From Desulforhopalus sp. IMCC35007 (GTDB lineage Bacteria; Desulfobacterota; Desulfobulbia; Desulfobulbales; Desulfocapsaceae), in the NCBI RefSeq assembly GCF_005116575.1, contig NZ_SWCN01000002.1:310001-374000 (forward strand): DNA of 64,000 nt, in the 5' to 3' direction. This document shows positions 46,501 to 55,490 of this stretch, in pieces. Position numbers and translations under genes: made by a program. The first letter of the stretch is position 1, and each line of letters opens with the position of its first letter. Under the pieces are notes generated by a model. That model ran no database searches and was not told the DNA's origin. It saw only the letters and a list, made by a program, of their open reading frames with translations.

Positions 46501-49500
46501 TGTCACTGTATATTCCGGCTTCACTTCATCGCCATTATCGATAAACTGGATTTGAGATGCTGTCACCTGAGCCTGGGTGAAGGAAAAAATGGGGGTAAGA
46601 GAATCTGTAACTGTGGTAAACATGCCCCCGGTCACACCGGAAACGGTAAAAATCAGATTTCCATCCAACGTTTCCATATCGGTGGCGGAGATATTACTGC
46701 TACTAAGAATGAGAGTACCACCCTCATCAATGGTGAGTATATTGGTACCGAGTACCGGGGCATCGTTTACGTTAGTAAAATTAACTGGATCGACCAGTTC
46801 CGGGCCATCCACATCATAGAGGTCACCATCTGATACGCTAACGCTGTATGAAGGTGCTGTTTCACCTCCATCATGAATAAAGCGAACCAGGCCTCCGGTA
46901 ATAGCCCCCTGGTTAAAGGAATTTATAGTCACATCTGGATTGGATACGAACTCGAAATGGCCGCCTGTTACTCCTGAAACCGTGAAAATAAGGGTTGCGT
47001 CATTGTTATCAGAATCCGTTGCCGAGAGGTCTGTTGTGGTCAGAACAACGGTGCCTCCTTCGTCAATTGTCAGTGTATTGTTTTGTAGGACAGGGGCCTG
47101 GTTAACGGTGTTAAAATTGATGTTTGCTTTTTCTGCGAGGCGGGTGCCATCACCATCAAATATCTCGACAAAATAAACGGGCTCTGTCGTTGACCCGTCA
47201 TGGACAAACTGAATTGTGTTGTTGTTTACCTGAAGTTGAGAAAAGCCAGTAATGACCCCAGGGGTACCGACGATTTCAAAATGGCCGCCTACAATACCCG
47301 AAACGGTGAAAATTAAATCTGCCGGGTCATCATCGGGATCAAATGCCTGTAAATTACTGCTGGTAAGTACTACTACTTGTCCCTGTACCAGGGTAAGAGT
47401 GTTGTTTTGGAACTGTGGAATATCATTTACAGGGGTGTAGCCAACATTTGGTGAATCCGGACCCGCAGCATCGTCACCGTCATCTACCGTCAGCTCGTAG
47501 TTTGGTTCGATCTCACCTCCGTTATGAACGAATTGCACCTCACCGGCATTTATTTGGGCCTGGGTAAAAGTGAATATGGCTGTATTGGGTGCGGCCACCA
47601 GTTCAAACTGTCCTCCAACCACATTTGCAGCGGTGAAAGTGAGGTTCACATCTGTATCATCAGGGTCTGTTACCTGCAGGTTGCTGCTGCCAAGTACCAC
47701 AATTCCACCTTCATTTATGGTCAATTCATTGTTGGTAAAACTCGGGACATCGTTCTTACCGCTAAAGGTGATGGTGGGTGTGGCCGGACCAGTTGATACG
47801 CTGCCGTCGGTGACGGTTACCTCGTAAGTCGGTGCGTTTTCCCCGCCGAAATGGACAAAACGAATTTTTCCATTGTTGATATCCGACTGGAGGAAGGTTG
47901 TTATCGCTGCTCCGGGTGCTGAAGCGTGTTCAAATCTTCCTGCTGACACCGATGAAACTGTAAACGATAAACTGTTGTCGGCACTCTCCGGGTCGGTGGC
48001 AGACAGATCAGAGCTTGAAAGCACAACCGTCTGCCCTTCTTCAAGAGTCAGGCTGTTGTTTGAGATAACGGGTGTTTCATTGATATTGTTTACCGTTATC
48101 AAGAATGTTTCATCGTGGTAAAGACCTTTGCTGTCGATTACCCTGATGGCGATGATGTAGCTATCCTGTCGTTCATAATCGAGCAGCCCGTCTGTCAGGA
48201 TCAACTCGTCTCCGCCAGCCCCGCCAATGGAAAACAGACCGGCGTCCGGACCGCCGACGATGATATAGGCAGCACTATCGCCAAAATCAGCATCAACTGT
48301 ACTAAGCGTACCGACTGTTGTGCCGCTTGATGTGTCAATGTTCTCGTCAATTGAGCTGTTGGAAATATTTATATTGCTGGGCGCTGTGATGGTTGTAAGC
48401 GGTCCGTCGTCAAGACCGTCTGTGGTGGAATAATCCCCTGAGCCATTACCACTAAAGCCGGTTTCAATATCCAGGGTGTCAACTCCACCCGCCGCTCCGT
48501 AACCGAGCGTTGCAACAATTGCTGCCGATTTTGCCGAGGTGAGATGTAAGGTCAGGGTTGTACTGTTGGTTACAATTACCGAGCTGAAATCTGTGGAGTT
48601 GAAAGTTATATCCGGCGTCGTTTCGTTATCACCGTTGATATCCCAGACAAATTTGGACCAGTCCATATTGGCTTTCACATTACTGCCTATGCCACCTGTG
48701 AAGGAAAAATCGGTTCCAGCCAGAGTGATGGTGTCATTTTCAGCGTTAAATGTGCCACCGGTGATAGTGTTGGAGACTTGTTCCGGTTCAACGGTTAGGG
48801 TAAAGCCATCAATTTTTTCCTTGGAATCGTCATCAAACGATACATCCGAGCCATCAAAGAACAAGGAAGCGGTTGCAGCACCGATATCTGTCGCTCCGGT
48901 GGGATCTGATACCGAAGTTACATCAAGGGCGAAGATATCAAACTGTTCTACATCGAGTGAGTTGACACCAGTACCAATGGTATCGGCCTGATCCACTGAA
49001 AGTAGGATTGTGCCACTGTGGAGAGTCTTACCACCAACGGTAATCGTCTCCTCAACTAAATCGATTCCTCTGAAATTTTCATTGACTTTAATCCCGTCAT
49101 CACGGCAGTCAAGCAAAACAGAAATGTTGCCGCTTGTACCAGTCCCCGGTTCTACATCCCCTGTTTCATAAAGCCAGACTATCTTGTCATCTTCACCGCC
49201 AGACTGAACAAAAAGCAGGTCACCAGCGTTCAGGTTTTTACCGCCTACGGTTACGTCCTTTTCAATTAAGGTAATGCCTCTCAGATCTGAACCATCAGTT
49301 CCAGTTAGATCATCAAAAAGGATTTGAAATGTCCCTGAAGTATAGTTCCCTTGGGTTGTGGGGCGAAAGAGCACTATGTCTTCACGGTCTATGTCGCTCA
49401 GACCAAAGTCTCCTGGTTCTGCGCCATGTGCGACAAAGAGCAGGTCTCCTTTTTGGAGTTGAAAGTTGGAGGATCCGATTTGTATGTCGCGACTGACATA

Positions 49501-51087
49501 ATGGAGAGCATCAATGTCAGTATCTTTATCGGCAAAAGCTGACAGTAGTGCAGCGGTGGAAAAGTTGCCCGAGGTAGTATTTCCCAAATTGAGATCCGGG
49601 TTTGCTATTCCGATAATATCTGAGTCATTCCATGTATCAGTGCCCTGTTGTCCACCGTTAGAAACATCACCATCGGTTGTTATCCACAGGGGAGTAGACC
49701 AGGTGTCAGTGGTGTAGTCGATCCTCAGGTTATCAACGTAGAAATTGTCAGAACCAAAGGACAAACCACTGAATCCAGTCGACGATTCGAATCGTATCTT
49801 TGTTGCGGCTGAGATATAGGATGTTATATCAATGGATGTAGTATCAGTATGCGACCAGCTTGTCCAGTAGTGAGCAATGCTATGCCAGGTTGAATCACCT
49901 TCTGATTGAATTTGTAGTGCGATGTGGCCAGCATTTTCATTTGGATCCACTTCGAAGTCAAAACTGATATTTGCAGAAGTTGCTCCGCTGAGATTGACTG
50001 TCCTTGTGATTCCCCGTTGTACTTCACCATAGTCAGCAGTCTCTATGTAGAGTCTGTTGTCTACTATATAGATGTAGCCTGAGCCGGGATCAGTTGTTTC
50101 ACCCAACTCCGTCCAGTCGTTCGCCCAGCTAACAGTTCCAGTGCTATTGTTGTAAAGGCCACTATTAAAATTATCTGCAACAGTCTCTTCGGCAAGGATA
50201 TGTAACCAGTCGTCCTGCAGCTTTGTGCTTAAAGGTAGGGCAGTTTCGATCTCGCCCGATTGGTATTCGAGTACCCAGTCGCCACCCAGGTGTTGGTGAC
50301 CGGTCGGATCGTCACTTGCCGCAACATCTGCTCCAGTAAGCTCTGCTATCTCCTGTAACAGGTCTTTCCCTTCCAGTGAGGAAGCAAGATCGCAGCCATA
50401 AAAAAGAATATCTCCATCTTCTGTGAGACTGTTTCCCCAGGAGGTTATGGATTCCTGATTTTCTGCCAGAGTCGTTTCGTTGAGCCAGCTGGAACCTATT
50501 TTGACTGAGACCTCATTGCCATGGCTGAAGATATGGATGGCACTGGTATCTTCTCTGTCTGATAGAGCGGTTTCAATCTGGCCAAACCCATCTTCTGAAC
50601 TGCTGAGAACAATGACTTCAGAATTTTCTCTTTGCTGCAGATCAGTTAACAGTTCCTCGAAACCTTCAATATCATCGTTGATGAAAATGACTTCTTGAAG
50701 AGTATCTGAGTTGTCATCAGGGGATTCAACAGATGTTGCAGTCTGCCCCTCATTGACCTCGTCGATACCACTCGTCTGAGCTTCAAGGTCGGATTGCAGA
50801 GAATTATTTTCTTCACTGCCGGCATTGTTCTGATCAGAGGTTTGATCTGCGGTGTCTGGTTCTACAGCAAGAGGTGTATCTTGTGTGGGCTGGGACGAGG
50901 TGGAGATCTCTTCCAGAGGTTCTGATATGCCTGCAATATCTGAATCGACAGCAGAATCTACAGAAGAATCTACAGACAGGGGCATGATGTCAGCCGAGAG
51001 CAGTATTCTTGGCTCTAAGAGTTCAAAAATGGGCAAAGTTCTGTTCCATACAAAGAAAGAGTAATGAGATCTCACCGCCGCCCCCAC
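43546..51087 (-). CDS. Giant LEPR-XLL / DUF4347 / cadherin-repeat surface protein
   Basis: A 2,513-residue acidic, Asp/Thr-rich protein. The N-terminus carries the LEPR-XLL motif (LEPRILLSA, 24-32) instead of a normal signal peptide. A DUF4347 domain (about 130-295) shows a possible His189-Gly/Cys232 dyad (IFSHGN, LFYGCDLA). Beta-rich regions to about 900 include two copies of a 'GDLLFV' module; a cadherin-like domain (about 905-1000) and ten tandem ~95-residue repeats follow to about 2125. The C-terminus has a hydrophobic segment (YVIWLLRSGALLSSILSSLP, about 2445-2465), then DPLAVLAG and an acidic tail. The start is GTG (AGGA 8 nt upstream), with another GTG at 51075. Adhesion is inferred from the repeats. 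Genes for HlyD-type adaptors precede it. Confidence 0.9.
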   Translation of the reverse strand: MGAAVRSHYSFFVWNRTLPIFELLEPRILLSADIMPLSVDSSVDSAVDSDIAGISEPLEEISTSSQPTQDTPLAVEPDTADQTSDQNNAGSEENNSLQSDLEAQTSGIDEVNEGQTATSVESPDDNSDTLQEVIFINDDIEGFEELLTDLQQRENSEVIVLSSSEDGFGQIETALSDREDTSAIHIFSHGNEVSVKIGSSWLNETTLAENQESITSWGNSLTEDGDILFYGCDLASSLEGKDLLQEIAELTGADVAASDDPTGHQHLGGDWVLEYQSGEIETALPLSTKLQDDWLHILAEETVADNFNSGLYNNSTGTVSWANDWTELGETTDPGSGYIYIVDNRLYIETADYGEVQRGITRTVNLSGATSANISFDFEVDPNENAGHIALQIQSEGDSTWHSIAHYWTSWSHTDTTSIDITSYISAATKIRFESSTGFSGLSFGSDNFYVDNLRIDYTTDTWSTPLWITTDGDVSNGGQQGTDTWNDSDIIGIANPDLNLGNTTSGNFSTAALLSAFADKDTDIDALHYVSRDIQIGSSNFQLQKGDLLFVAHGAEPGDFGLSDIDREDIVLFRPTTQGNYTSGTFQILFDDLTGTDGSDLRGITLIEKDVTVGGKNLNAGDLLFVQSGGEDDKIVWLYETGDVEPGTGTSGNISVLLDCRDDGIKVNENFRGIDLVEETITVGGKTLHSGTILLSVDQADTIGTGVNSLDVEQFDIFALDVTSVSDPTGATDIGAATASLFFDGSDVSFDDDSKEKIDGFTLTVEPEQVSNTITGGTFNAENDTITLAGTDFSFTGGIGSNVKANMDWSKFVWDINGDNETTPDITFNSTDFSSVIVTNSTTLTLHLTSAKSAAIVATLGYGAAGGVDTLDIETGFSGNGSGDYSTTDGLDDGPLTTITAPSNINISNSSIDENIDTSSGTTVGTLSTVDADFGDSAAYIIVGGPDAGLFSIGGAGGDELILTDGLLDYERQDSYIIAIRVIDSKGLYHDETFLITVNNINETPVISNNSLTLEEGQTVVLSSSDLSATDPESADNSLSFTVSSVSAGRFEHASAPGAAITTFLQSDINNGKIRFVHFGGENAPTYEVTVTDGSVSTGPATPTITFSGKNDVPSFTNNELTINEGGIVVLGSSNLQVTDPDDTDVNLTFTAANVVGGQFELVAAPNTAIFTFTQAQINAGEVQFVHNGGEIEPNYELTVDDGDDAAGPDSPNVGYTPVNDIPQFQNNTLTLVQGQVVVLTSSNLQAFDPDDDPADLIFTVSGIVGGHFEIVGTPGVITGFSQLQVNNNTIQFVHDGSTTEPVYFVEIFDGDGTRLAEKANINFNTVNQAPVLQNNTLTIDEGGTVVLTTTDLSATDSDNNDATLIFTVSGVTGGHFEFVSNPDVTINSFNQGAITGGLVRFIHDGGETAPSYSVSVSDGDLYDVDGPELVDPVNFTNVNDAPVLGTNILTIDEGGTLILSSSNISATDMETLDGNLIFTVSGVTGGMFTTVTDSLTPIFSFTQAQVTASQIQFIDNGDEVKPEYTVTVSDPDLANASSDATTDINLVNDAPVMGNNILTVSEGSTVTLSSANLSATDIDNIDGTLTFNVSGVTGGYFQRTAAVGTAITNFTQSEIIGGEIQFVDNGDETKPAYSVTVSDPDLTSASDTADITLLPVNDAPVMGNNSLTISEGGSVILSGSDLSATDIDSSDPALLFIISGITGGQFELISAPSVAIDNFTQAQVSAGQVRFVHDGNEAEPGYSVMAFDGLLISSQLPATISYNGVNDAPTATNLSLADSYTEDTAKTLAPIVISDVDTGTLYTATFTLSDTAAGSFNSGTLGTASATFSAGVLTISGTDIDDVNGLLSSVVFTPAANYNSNFTIATSVTDGASPTLTGTRSMNAVAVNDAPDLSVNGLSIAEGETILLDNSMLAATDIDSSLPDLVFTVSDLAAGIFVHNSDTTTAITTFTQAQISNGEISIIHDGSEDALRYKIAVSDGTATTTPSDATVAFTPVNDAPTATNLDQSGIYTEDTVYDLQDIVVSDADQDEIITATLSLDSVSHGNLTTTGGASFNTETGVWSITGTVAEVNTALSGITFEPAANSFADTTITVHIEDGRENGATALTGTIDLFGTAVADAPVVSSVATFTATPSDPIYVTPSSADGAEVTHFKITEITNGKLYLSDGVTPVIENDFITVADGSSGLIFTPFSDTSGSFKVVASDNGTTVAPGSVSSTSSIAVTHSVTAAPPVIDDSYEGISAISTPEDGGNHEAQPVDIIEETESIDETLDLAAGQDLGTKETQEQLTEASTDETNRQDNNAADGETDNNQEDSTDTTLSYVNAKRMSDSANDSGITIAAAFENVSFDISFANTTVRSFSFSQAPSQITTNESGSLSTLGIEKVTLSTDNYSLLDLEYRDRSFEEYQSVRQSLENFREQTEQEASIEKTVVGSAIAASTGLSAGYVIWLLRSGALLSSILSSLPAWQLADPLAVLAGAKGNEDEEDDSIEAIIEKGTQQPAPQLPPAIEK
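44715..48090 (-). repeat. Ten tandem ~95-codon cadherin/VCBS-like repeats within the giant gene
   Basis: Units begin with a pattern such as NNxLTIxEGGxVxLSSSxLxATDxD and continue LxFTVSGVxGGxFE, FTQAQIxxGxIxFVHDG, YxVxVSDG and VNDAP. Eight units are of this cadherin_3-like type; two (near residues 1700 and 1960) have a different VCBS-like sequence (YTEDTAKTL, YTEDTVYDL). The seventh to tenth units are interleaved. Confidence 0.85.
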
Positions 51088-51224
51088 CGGCGAGATCCTG
51101 AAATGTTTACAAAGTAATATATTTTAGCAAACGGCTCAAAAAAGTGTGAGGAATATTTTGCTCTGCGTTCAGATATTTGCCATTTGTTTACCGGAAAATC
51201 CACAATCCGCCCTGATAGGGGTGG

Positions 51225-53390
51225 TTAGCCTCTGAACTTGTTGAGAAAAAGTTGTCGAATACTGCGAATCCAGCGCAAGAGCAAGGGTTGGAATTGGTAA
51301 TGATATTTGATGAAAGCCCTGCTCTCTGGGAAAAAATTGTCTAATGGTTCGCCAAGCTCAATATCGAGTTGGAACATTTCTTCAAGAGTTGTCGTCTGGG
51401 AGCGGTCTTCCGGGTTGAGCAGGATCTTTCCGCCCCCTGCAGTGCCAAGGGCAGGACTGGGAAGATGGTAGGTGCTTTGAGGGTTTTTGGAGATGACTGT
51501 GCCTGTAAAGCGTCTGCCCGGTTCAGTGACAATCGTAATCTCGATGTGGGAGAGATGACCGAGAATAAGATCAATATCTTCATCGGCAACCAGTGTTCGG
51601 ATGGTGGTACTGTCACTTTGAATAAACCCTAGCGTTTCACCCTGTTTAAAAAATCTGCCAGTGAGAGCTTTGGCAGAATGGATAACCAGTTTTCCGGCAA
51701 GGGGGCTTTTGATCAGCAACTCCTGTTCCTGTTTTTGTTGGTGATCAAGCCGTTCCCTGAGATCATTGAGCTGTTCTCTGATCGTTCTTGCTTCATAGGG
51801 GTTCGCTGCAAATGCCGCCGTCTCTTTAAGTTGCAACTCTTTTACCTGGGATCTGAGCAGGAGGATACTGTGTTGCAGTTGCAGGTCTTCGCCTTCAAAC
51901 AGCACTTCCTCCTTTTCCACCCGCGTTCCTGGAACCGCTTCCACGCCAGTAATGATTCCCGGCGTTTTCATTTTAACCAGGCTTTTATCAGACAGCCAGA
52001 CCACGCCCTCTCCGGTTGAGGTATAAGGAAGGGGGATGAGGCAGAGAAAAACTAGTATTGTTGCTACAAAAAGGGACAAGGCCATGAGATAGTTTTTGCG
52101 TTTGAGAACAAATCCAGGGGATGCGAGAAGAAGAGGTAATCTCTGTGAAACAGGTTGATAGAGCATCTGGATGATGGCAACAGCACCAATGGCTGCACCA
52201 ACTGGGCCTAACTTGCTGGCAAACAGGTAAAAAATTGAGCTGTATACTGTCAGCCTGTAAAAAAAGGAGGCAACCCCATAGAGAACGTACCATTTTTTTT
52301 CGGCTGCAGAGCCTTGAGGTGGCTGACCGACTCTTGTACCGGTTACAGCGAGTAACACATGGTACCAGATAAATGAACTGCTTTTAGCAGCCAGATTAGG
52401 TAGTTCTATGAGATCACTCAGAATATAATAGCCATCAAAACGGACCAATGGGTTGCCATTGAAAACCAGGGTGGAAAGGCCACAGATCAGGATGACATTA
52501 AAAGAGATTGTGCGGATGAGCCCCGGTTCCACTGCCGCCCAGAGCAGGATTGCCAGAGAGGCAAGGCTCAGTTCAGCGAGAATACCAGCCCCGGCAACCC
52601 TGATGCGCTGCCATTTGTCGGGAAAACGTGCAGAATCCGAGGCATTGACATAGGGAACCGGCATAAAGATCAGAAGCATAATGCCCATTTCAGTAACATC
52701 CCCACCATAATATTTGACCGAAAAAGCGTGGGCAAACTCGTGAACGGTTTTAACAAGTGGATAGATCAGCCAGATAATAAGAAGATTGTGCCGGGTGAAA
52801 ATTCGGTCGACAACGTTGTGGGTCAGTTCCGGCCAGATGAGAATGAGTTGAATACAGGCTGCCGCAAACAGGAGGCAGAGAAATAACAGAAAGAATGGAC
52901 TGTGCATTGGCCTGAAAAGGCGCTGGTATCTGCGTAAAAGAGGGCTTGGGTTAAAGAGAGGCAGGCGAAGAAACAGAGGGCTTCTTTTTGCCTGATCAAG
53001 CAGCTTTGATTTGGATGTAGTACGTTTTTGCAGGGGCTGCTGCAGTTCCTGCGGAAGTTCTCCAACCAGTGCCTCCATCTGAGCCAGTTGCATCAGAATT
53101 GCGACGATAGTTTCCCGATTGATGGGCTGAAGCTTTTGGTGGCCTTGAAGAGAGGAGTATATTTCCTGACAGGTGTGTTGGCCTGTCAGGCGACCCACCA
53201 CCTGATATGCGGCGTTTGAGAAGCGGTAGTGCTGCCTGGTGAGGGCATCTTCAAGCACATAACAGATCTCACCCCGGTAGAGATGGCGGCGGGTGGTAAC
53301 CTGGCTTTTGAGGCAGGGTTTGAGGTCCGCAACAAGGTTCCATTTGTTGTCTGATAAGGTGGACACTGCGGTCATGGGAGCAATTTCCAT
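51225..53390 (-). CDS. PqqD-like / M50 site-2 protease / HlyD fusion membrane protein
   Basis: A 721-residue multi-domain membrane protein. Residues about 20-115 resemble PqqD/peptide-binding domains (RGEICYVLEDALTRQHYRFSNAAYQVVGRL). The membrane M50 protease part has HEFAH (about 216), the zinc-binding HExxH, and NPLVRFDGYYILSDLIE (about 305) with the DG third ligand. After further helices, a HlyD-like adaptor follows (about 465-650: KSLVKMKTPGIITGVEAVPGTRVEKEEVLFEG, coiled coil, then IKSPLAGKLV). The start is 53390 or the ATG at 53375, which overlaps the previous stop as ATGA. Related M50-HlyD proteins process or export peptides. Its neighbour is the giant LEPR-XLL protein, a plausible substrate. 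Confidence 0.85.
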   Translation of the reverse strand: MEIAPMTAVSTLSDNKWNLVADLKPCLKSQVTTRRHLYRGEICYVLEDALTRQHYRFSNAAYQVVGRLTGQHTCQEIYSSLQGHQKLQPINRETIVAILMQLAQMEALVGELPQELQQPLQKRTTSKSKLLDQAKRSPLFLRLPLFNPSPLLRRYQRLFRPMHSPFFLLFLCLLFAAACIQLILIWPELTHNVVDRIFTRHNLLIIWLIYPLVKTVHEFAHAFSVKYYGGDVTEMGIMLLIFMPVPYVNASDSARFPDKWQRIRVAGAGILAELSLASLAILLWAAVEPGLIRTISFNVILICGLSTLVFNGNPLVRFDGYYILSDLIELPNLAAKSSSFIWYHVLLAVTGTRVGQPPQGSAAEKKWYVLYGVASFFYRLTVYSSIFYLFASKLGPVGAAIGAVAIIQMLYQPVSQRLPLLLASPGFVLKRKNYLMALSLFVATILVFLCLIPLPYTSTGEGVVWLSDKSLVKMKTPGIITGVEAVPGTRVEKEEVLFEGEDLQLQHSILLLRSQVKELQLKETAAFAANPYEARTIREQLNDLRERLDHQQKQEQELLIKSPLAGKLVIHSAKALTGRFFKQGETLGFIQSDSTTIRTLVADEDIDLILGHLSHIEITIVTEPGRRFTGTVISKNPQSTYHLPSPALGTAGGGKILLNPEDRSQTTTLEEMFQLDIELGEPLDNFFPESRAFIKYHYQFQPLLLRWIRSIRQLFLNKFRG

Positions 53391-55210
53391 CTCAAAAGAC
53401 GAAGCCTGTCCAGCAGGTTTCTCGTCCAGATATAGACTAGCGGTTTACGACCCACAGTAATCTTGCCGTATCCTTTCATACCCGGAAGAAGCCGGTCCGA
53501 CGACTGTTCTTCCAAGGTCGCTTCTACTCTGAAGCTGTTATGGCCCTCTACGGCAGTTGCAACCGGGGTTATTGTGGTAAGAGAAAAGCGGAAGTTTTTT
53601 CTGGGGAGGCTGTTGAATACAAGAGTTCCAAGCTGACCCTTTTCCACAAGACTGATATCTTTTTCATCGACCTGGGCCAGGATTTTAAAACCGTTATCGG
53701 GCACCATTTCAAAAAGGAGTTTACCCCGTTCCACAGGGCCGCCCACTGACTGTGAAAGATCCCCGGTAGTGATGATACCGCTGAACGGTGCCTTGATCTC
53801 TGCCCGTTCTTTCTGCAGCTGTAATAAAGATAGCTGAATCTCAGCCTGTTTTTTCTGTTCGGCAATAATCTTGGCGCGGGAAGTGTCATTATCTGCTACT
53901 GCTTTTCGGTATTCAAGGTCCGCCTGGGTGTACTTGCTGGTCCAGCTCAGCTGGTCAAGGCTGAGGTCTGTTGTGTCGAGGATGGCGAGTGTTTCGCCTG
54001 CTTCCACATGATCACCTGCATTTTTTTGTGCCTCGGCGACGTAACCTGGAAATGGTGCAACGATACCACGAACTATGGTGCCGGAGAGGGTGACATCGGC
54101 CTCAACGCGAAAATCGCCTCTGGCAAAAAAACAAAAAAGGAGCAGGGCAACGGTAGTGGCTGCTGTCACCTGCATTCTGGTTTTTTTTGTCAAAATCTTT
54201 CTGTACCCCTCCTTCACCCGGAGGGAGAGCAGGGTTGTCAGTCGGTACTCTTTGTAGAGTTTTGTGAGAAGTGTCGGGGTGAGGGCAAGGGCCGTCGCCT
54301 CAAAAAAATGAGCCTCTGCAGGTTGAAACGAAGTGGTGGCAGAACGTTCGGCCAGGAGGATAAGACCAGGCTCTGTATCGTTGCCGGGAACCGGTTGTGA
54401 CATCAGGGAGCCGGATCCCTGGGTTTTTGCTAAATTCCGATGCCGGAGTGTGATACATTCAGGGGTGGCGCTGGTCTGCGGGTAGAGGATCTGTTTTCCC
54501 TGATCGTAGCATTCTTCCATTGCCTGCTCAATGTCCCGGACAACCGGACTTGCGTTATCCCGTATTGCTTGGGAGGAGATGACGGCAAGATGCGCCCGAT
54601 TTTTTTGATAGAGGGCAAGGCTTATCCGCTGACAGGCAAGAATTTTTTCCAGGGAATTCACCAGCAGTTGAGCCGCTTCCGTAAAACTTTCTCCCTGTTG
54701 TACTTGAGTCTGCAACCGGGCCAGTGTCAAAAGTGGTTTGGTGTTCTCTGCTCTTTGTTTTTCAGAGGTAAGTAACTCGTCTTTTAACCAGCGTAGACCC
54801 GATTCGAGTTGCAGCATGGCTGCATGAAGTTGCTGCTGATCTTTGGGGTAGAGTTCAAAAGCACTTACGAGATACTGGCCATTGGCAAAGAGAAGTGGAT
54901 AGGCAATATGAACAGATCCGCCCGAGTGGCCTTCTTTTTTTAAGACACCTTGTTCCTCCTGAAAGGAGAGAACGACACCTCTTTGCTCTTTTTCGGCCCG
55001 ACTGCAGACTCGTAGGAAATATCCTGGCTCATCGAAATGATCAGGCCAGTAGCAGCGAAGTGAGGGCTCCGGATGGTTGTCCAATTCATGAGAAGAGAGA
55101 TACAGGTAGCCCCTGGTGGCCCCCCCGGTGATAAGTCTTCCCTGCCGGGCAAGCCAGCGGCGGATTCTCGCTGGTCTCAAATCATCTGGAGGTATTATGT
55201 CAGTACCCAT
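53372..55210 (-). CDS. GAF-domain / HlyD periplasmic adaptor fusion
   Basis: A 612-residue protein in which a cytoplasmic N-terminal half precedes a membrane helix and an adaptor. The N-terminus (1-160) has no clear family; residues about 170-325 resemble a GAF domain (SFTEAAQLLVNSLEKILACQRISLALYQ ... GLILLAERSATTSFQPAEAHFFEATA). A membrane helix (AATTVALLLFCFFA, about 348-361) follows, then a HlyD adaptor (VRGIVAPFPGYVAEAQKNAGDHVEAGETLAILDTT, helical hairpin, IKAPFSGIITTGDLSQSVGG, beta-barrel). A small-molecule or redox sensor joined to a secretion adaptor is unusual. It overlaps the M50 gene and is the first gene of the apparent operon. Confidence 0.82.
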   Translation of the reverse strand: MGTDIIPPDDLRPARIRRWLARQGRLITGGATRGYLYLSSHELDNHPEPSLRCYWPDHFDEPGYFLRVCSRAEKEQRGVVLSFQEEQGVLKKEGHSGGSVHIAYPLLFANGQYLVSAFELYPKDQQQLHAAMLQLESGLRWLKDELLTSEKQRAENTKPLLTLARLQTQVQQGESFTEAAQLLVNSLEKILACQRISLALYQKNRAHLAVISSQAIRDNASPVVRDIEQAMEECYDQGKQILYPQTSATPECITLRHRNLAKTQGSGSLMSQPVPGNDTEPGLILLAERSATTSFQPAEAHFFEATALALTPTLLTKLYKEYRLTTLLSLRVKEGYRKILTKKTRMQVTAATTVALLLFCFFARGDFRVEADVTLSGTIVRGIVAPFPGYVAEAQKNAGDHVEAGETLAILDTTDLSLDQLSWTSKYTQADLEYRKAVADNDTSRAKIIAEQKKQAEIQLSLLQLQKERAEIKAPFSGIITTGDLSQSVGGPVERGKLLFEMVPDNGFKILAQVDEKDISLVEKGQLGTLVFNSLPRKNFRFSLTTITPVATAVEGHNSFRVEATLEEQSSDRLLPGMKGYGKITVGRKPLVYIWTRNLLDRLRLLRWKLLP

Positions 55211-55348
55211 AGTTTACTATCATAGAAGTGGACTCCTTGTAAGTCCAGATGAGGAGGCAGGGTGTCTATCGCTGTCTGCGGACATGTTGTGCTTCTCGAA
55301 TACAAAATAGCCTGTCATTTCGTTGTCTGATTGTTCTGCAACCAAACC

Positions 55349-55377
55349 ATTATAGCTTTTTTTCGAGCGAGGAGCAA
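55349..55377 (-). promoter_or_regulatory. Candidate sigma-70 promoter for the surface-protein operon
   Basis: The minus strand has a perfect -10 TATAAT (55354-55349) and a poor -35, TTGCTC (55377-55372), separated by 17 nt. Transcription would begin about 130 nt before the GAF-HlyD start, leaving a long leader. A weak -35 suggests activator dependence. Confidence 0.5.
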
Positions 55378-55490
55378 AAAAGGGACCGCTTAAATTAAAA
55401 AATAAATTCGAGAAAAGAGAAAAAGTATAAAGGGACGGGAAGAGGGCAGCCATGGCCCAGGAGCAGAAGACCATGGCTTAAAACAGCAAT

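Noticed and set aside
44715-48090. Tandem repeats as a CRISPR array or recent DNA repeat expansion
   Set aside because: The units are ~285 bp, diverged at DNA level and preserved as protein domains in frame, so they are cadherin-type coding repeats.
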